A program made the translations under genes and the position numbers. Positions 15,125-15,603 of a DNA stretch of 15,603 nucleotides are shown in pieces. Every line of letters starts with the position of its first letter. The stretch's first letter is position 1. The notes beneath the pieces are model-generated. The model was given only the letters and a program-made list of their open reading frames with translations. It did no database searches and was not told the origin of the DNA. The DNA is taken from NCBI GenBank assembly GCA_004556985.1, contig SFFC01000096.1, positions 1 to 15,603 of the forward strand, in the 5' to 3' direction. The DNA is from Clostridiales bacterium. GTDB taxonomy: Bacteria; Bacillota; Clostridia; Christensenellales; Aristaeellaceae.

Positions 15125-15561
15125 TACGCTTCACCACCTTCGCTGGTCTTCGCGGCTTCGCGCGCGATGATCTTGGTCTTGAGCGGCAGCTTGTGCTGGG
15201 CAAGACGCAGCGCCTCGCGGGCATCCGCCTCGGCAACGCCCTTGATCTCAAAGAGCACGCGGCCCGGCTTCACAACCGCAACCCAGTACTCCGGGGAGCC
15301 CTTGCCGGAACCCATTCGGGTCTCAGCCGGCTTCTCCGTGATCGGCTTGTCCGGGAAGATCTTGATCCAAACCTGACCGCCGCGCTTGGTGTAGCGGGTC
15401 AGGGCAACACGGGCGGCCTCGATCTGGCGCGCGGTCACCCACGCCGGCTCAGTGGCAACAATGCCGAAATCGCCGTACGCAAGGAAGTTGCCGCGCTGGG
15501 CCTTGCCCTTCATGCGGCCGCGGAAGACGCGGCGGCGCTTCACTCTCTTGGGCATCAACAT
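15124..15561 (-). CDS. rplP: 50S ribosomal protein L16
   Basis: L16 organises the large-subunit architecture close to the A-site tRNA elbow. The 145-residue protein begins [20 protein letters not shown] and contains [59 protein letters not shown] and a C-terminal KLPLKTKI. All are standard. ATG 15561 has GGAGG ten bases upstream inside the rpsC end. A second ATG two codons later is possible, but homologues start with the same MLxPKR. Confidence 0.97.
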   Translation of the reverse strand: MLMPKRVKRRRVFRGRMKGKAQRGNFLAYGDFGIVATEPAWVTARQIEAARVALTRYTKRGGQVWIKIFPDKPITEKPAETRMGSGKGSPEYWVAVVKPGRVLFEIKGVAEADAREALRLAQHKLPLKTKIIAREAAKTSEGGEA

Positions 15562-15564
15562 GGT

Positions 15565-15603
15565 TTACTTGCCTCCTTCGGTCTTGGCCGGAGCTTTCTT
15601 CGC
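15565..15603 (-). CDS. rpsC: 30S ribosomal protein S3, C-terminal end
   Basis: Only the last 12 codons and the stop are present; they translate as AKKAPAKTEGGK. This lysine- and alanine-rich tail is low in information, and the call rests on position: rpsC always precedes rplP in the S10 operon, and the reading frame stops three bases before the rplP ATG. The GAAGGAGG at its end doubles as the rplP ribosome binding site. Confidence 0.8.
   Translation of the reverse strand, partial: AKKAPAKTEGGK

Noticed and set aside
1..15603. CRISPR array, tRNA, rRNA, transposase or phage genes
   Set aside because: No regularly spaced repeats, cloverleaf, rRNA sequence or mobile-element coding frame was seen on either strand.

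Overview
The window is a GC-rich stretch of bacterial chromosome in which every recognisable gene lies on the minus strand, so it reads from right to left. The protein families, the gene order and the strong GGAGG ribosome binding sites point to Bacillota, class Clostridia. Specific markers are a zinc-less S4 encoded inside the alpha operon, a zinc-type S14, an L17 with two insertions, and a KOW-domain gene between map and infA. I cannot name a genus.

Right to left, 15603 to about 4062 is the end of the S10 operon (rpsC tail, rplP, rpmC, rpsQ) followed by the spc and alpha operons. Their order is rplN, rplX, rplE, rpsN, rpsH, rplF, rplR, rpsE, rpmD, rplO, secY, adk, map, a ybzG-like KOW gene, infA, rpmJ, rpsM, rpsK, rpsD, rpoA, rplQ. 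Most genes are separated by fewer than 40 nt and several overlap or abut, as expected of one long transcription unit. It makes ribosomal proteins, the Sec translocon channel, adenylate kinase, methionine aminopeptidase, IF-1 and the RNA polymerase alpha subunit. Two spacers are larger and hold hairpins: rpmJ-rpsM (123 nt) and rpoA-rplQ (190 nt). A strong hairpin follows rplQ.

From 3910 down to 1 the theme is purine synthesis: a divergent GuaA-like protein with a catalytically dead glutaminase domain, then purE with a clear promoter and a near-consensus PurBox, then purF, a structured intergenic element, and the start of purM.

Three conserved genes carry apparent deletions. purF has lost about 110 bp and is frameshifted. 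rpoA lacks about 20 residues of its inter-domain linker, in frame. rpsN lacks 6 residues, in frame. Whether these are genuine or come from assembly cannot be decided from the sequence alone. They and the unusual GuaA paralogue are the most interesting points. I saw no new defence or mobile system, CRISPR array, tRNA or rRNA. No gene-free stretch exceeds 300 bases.
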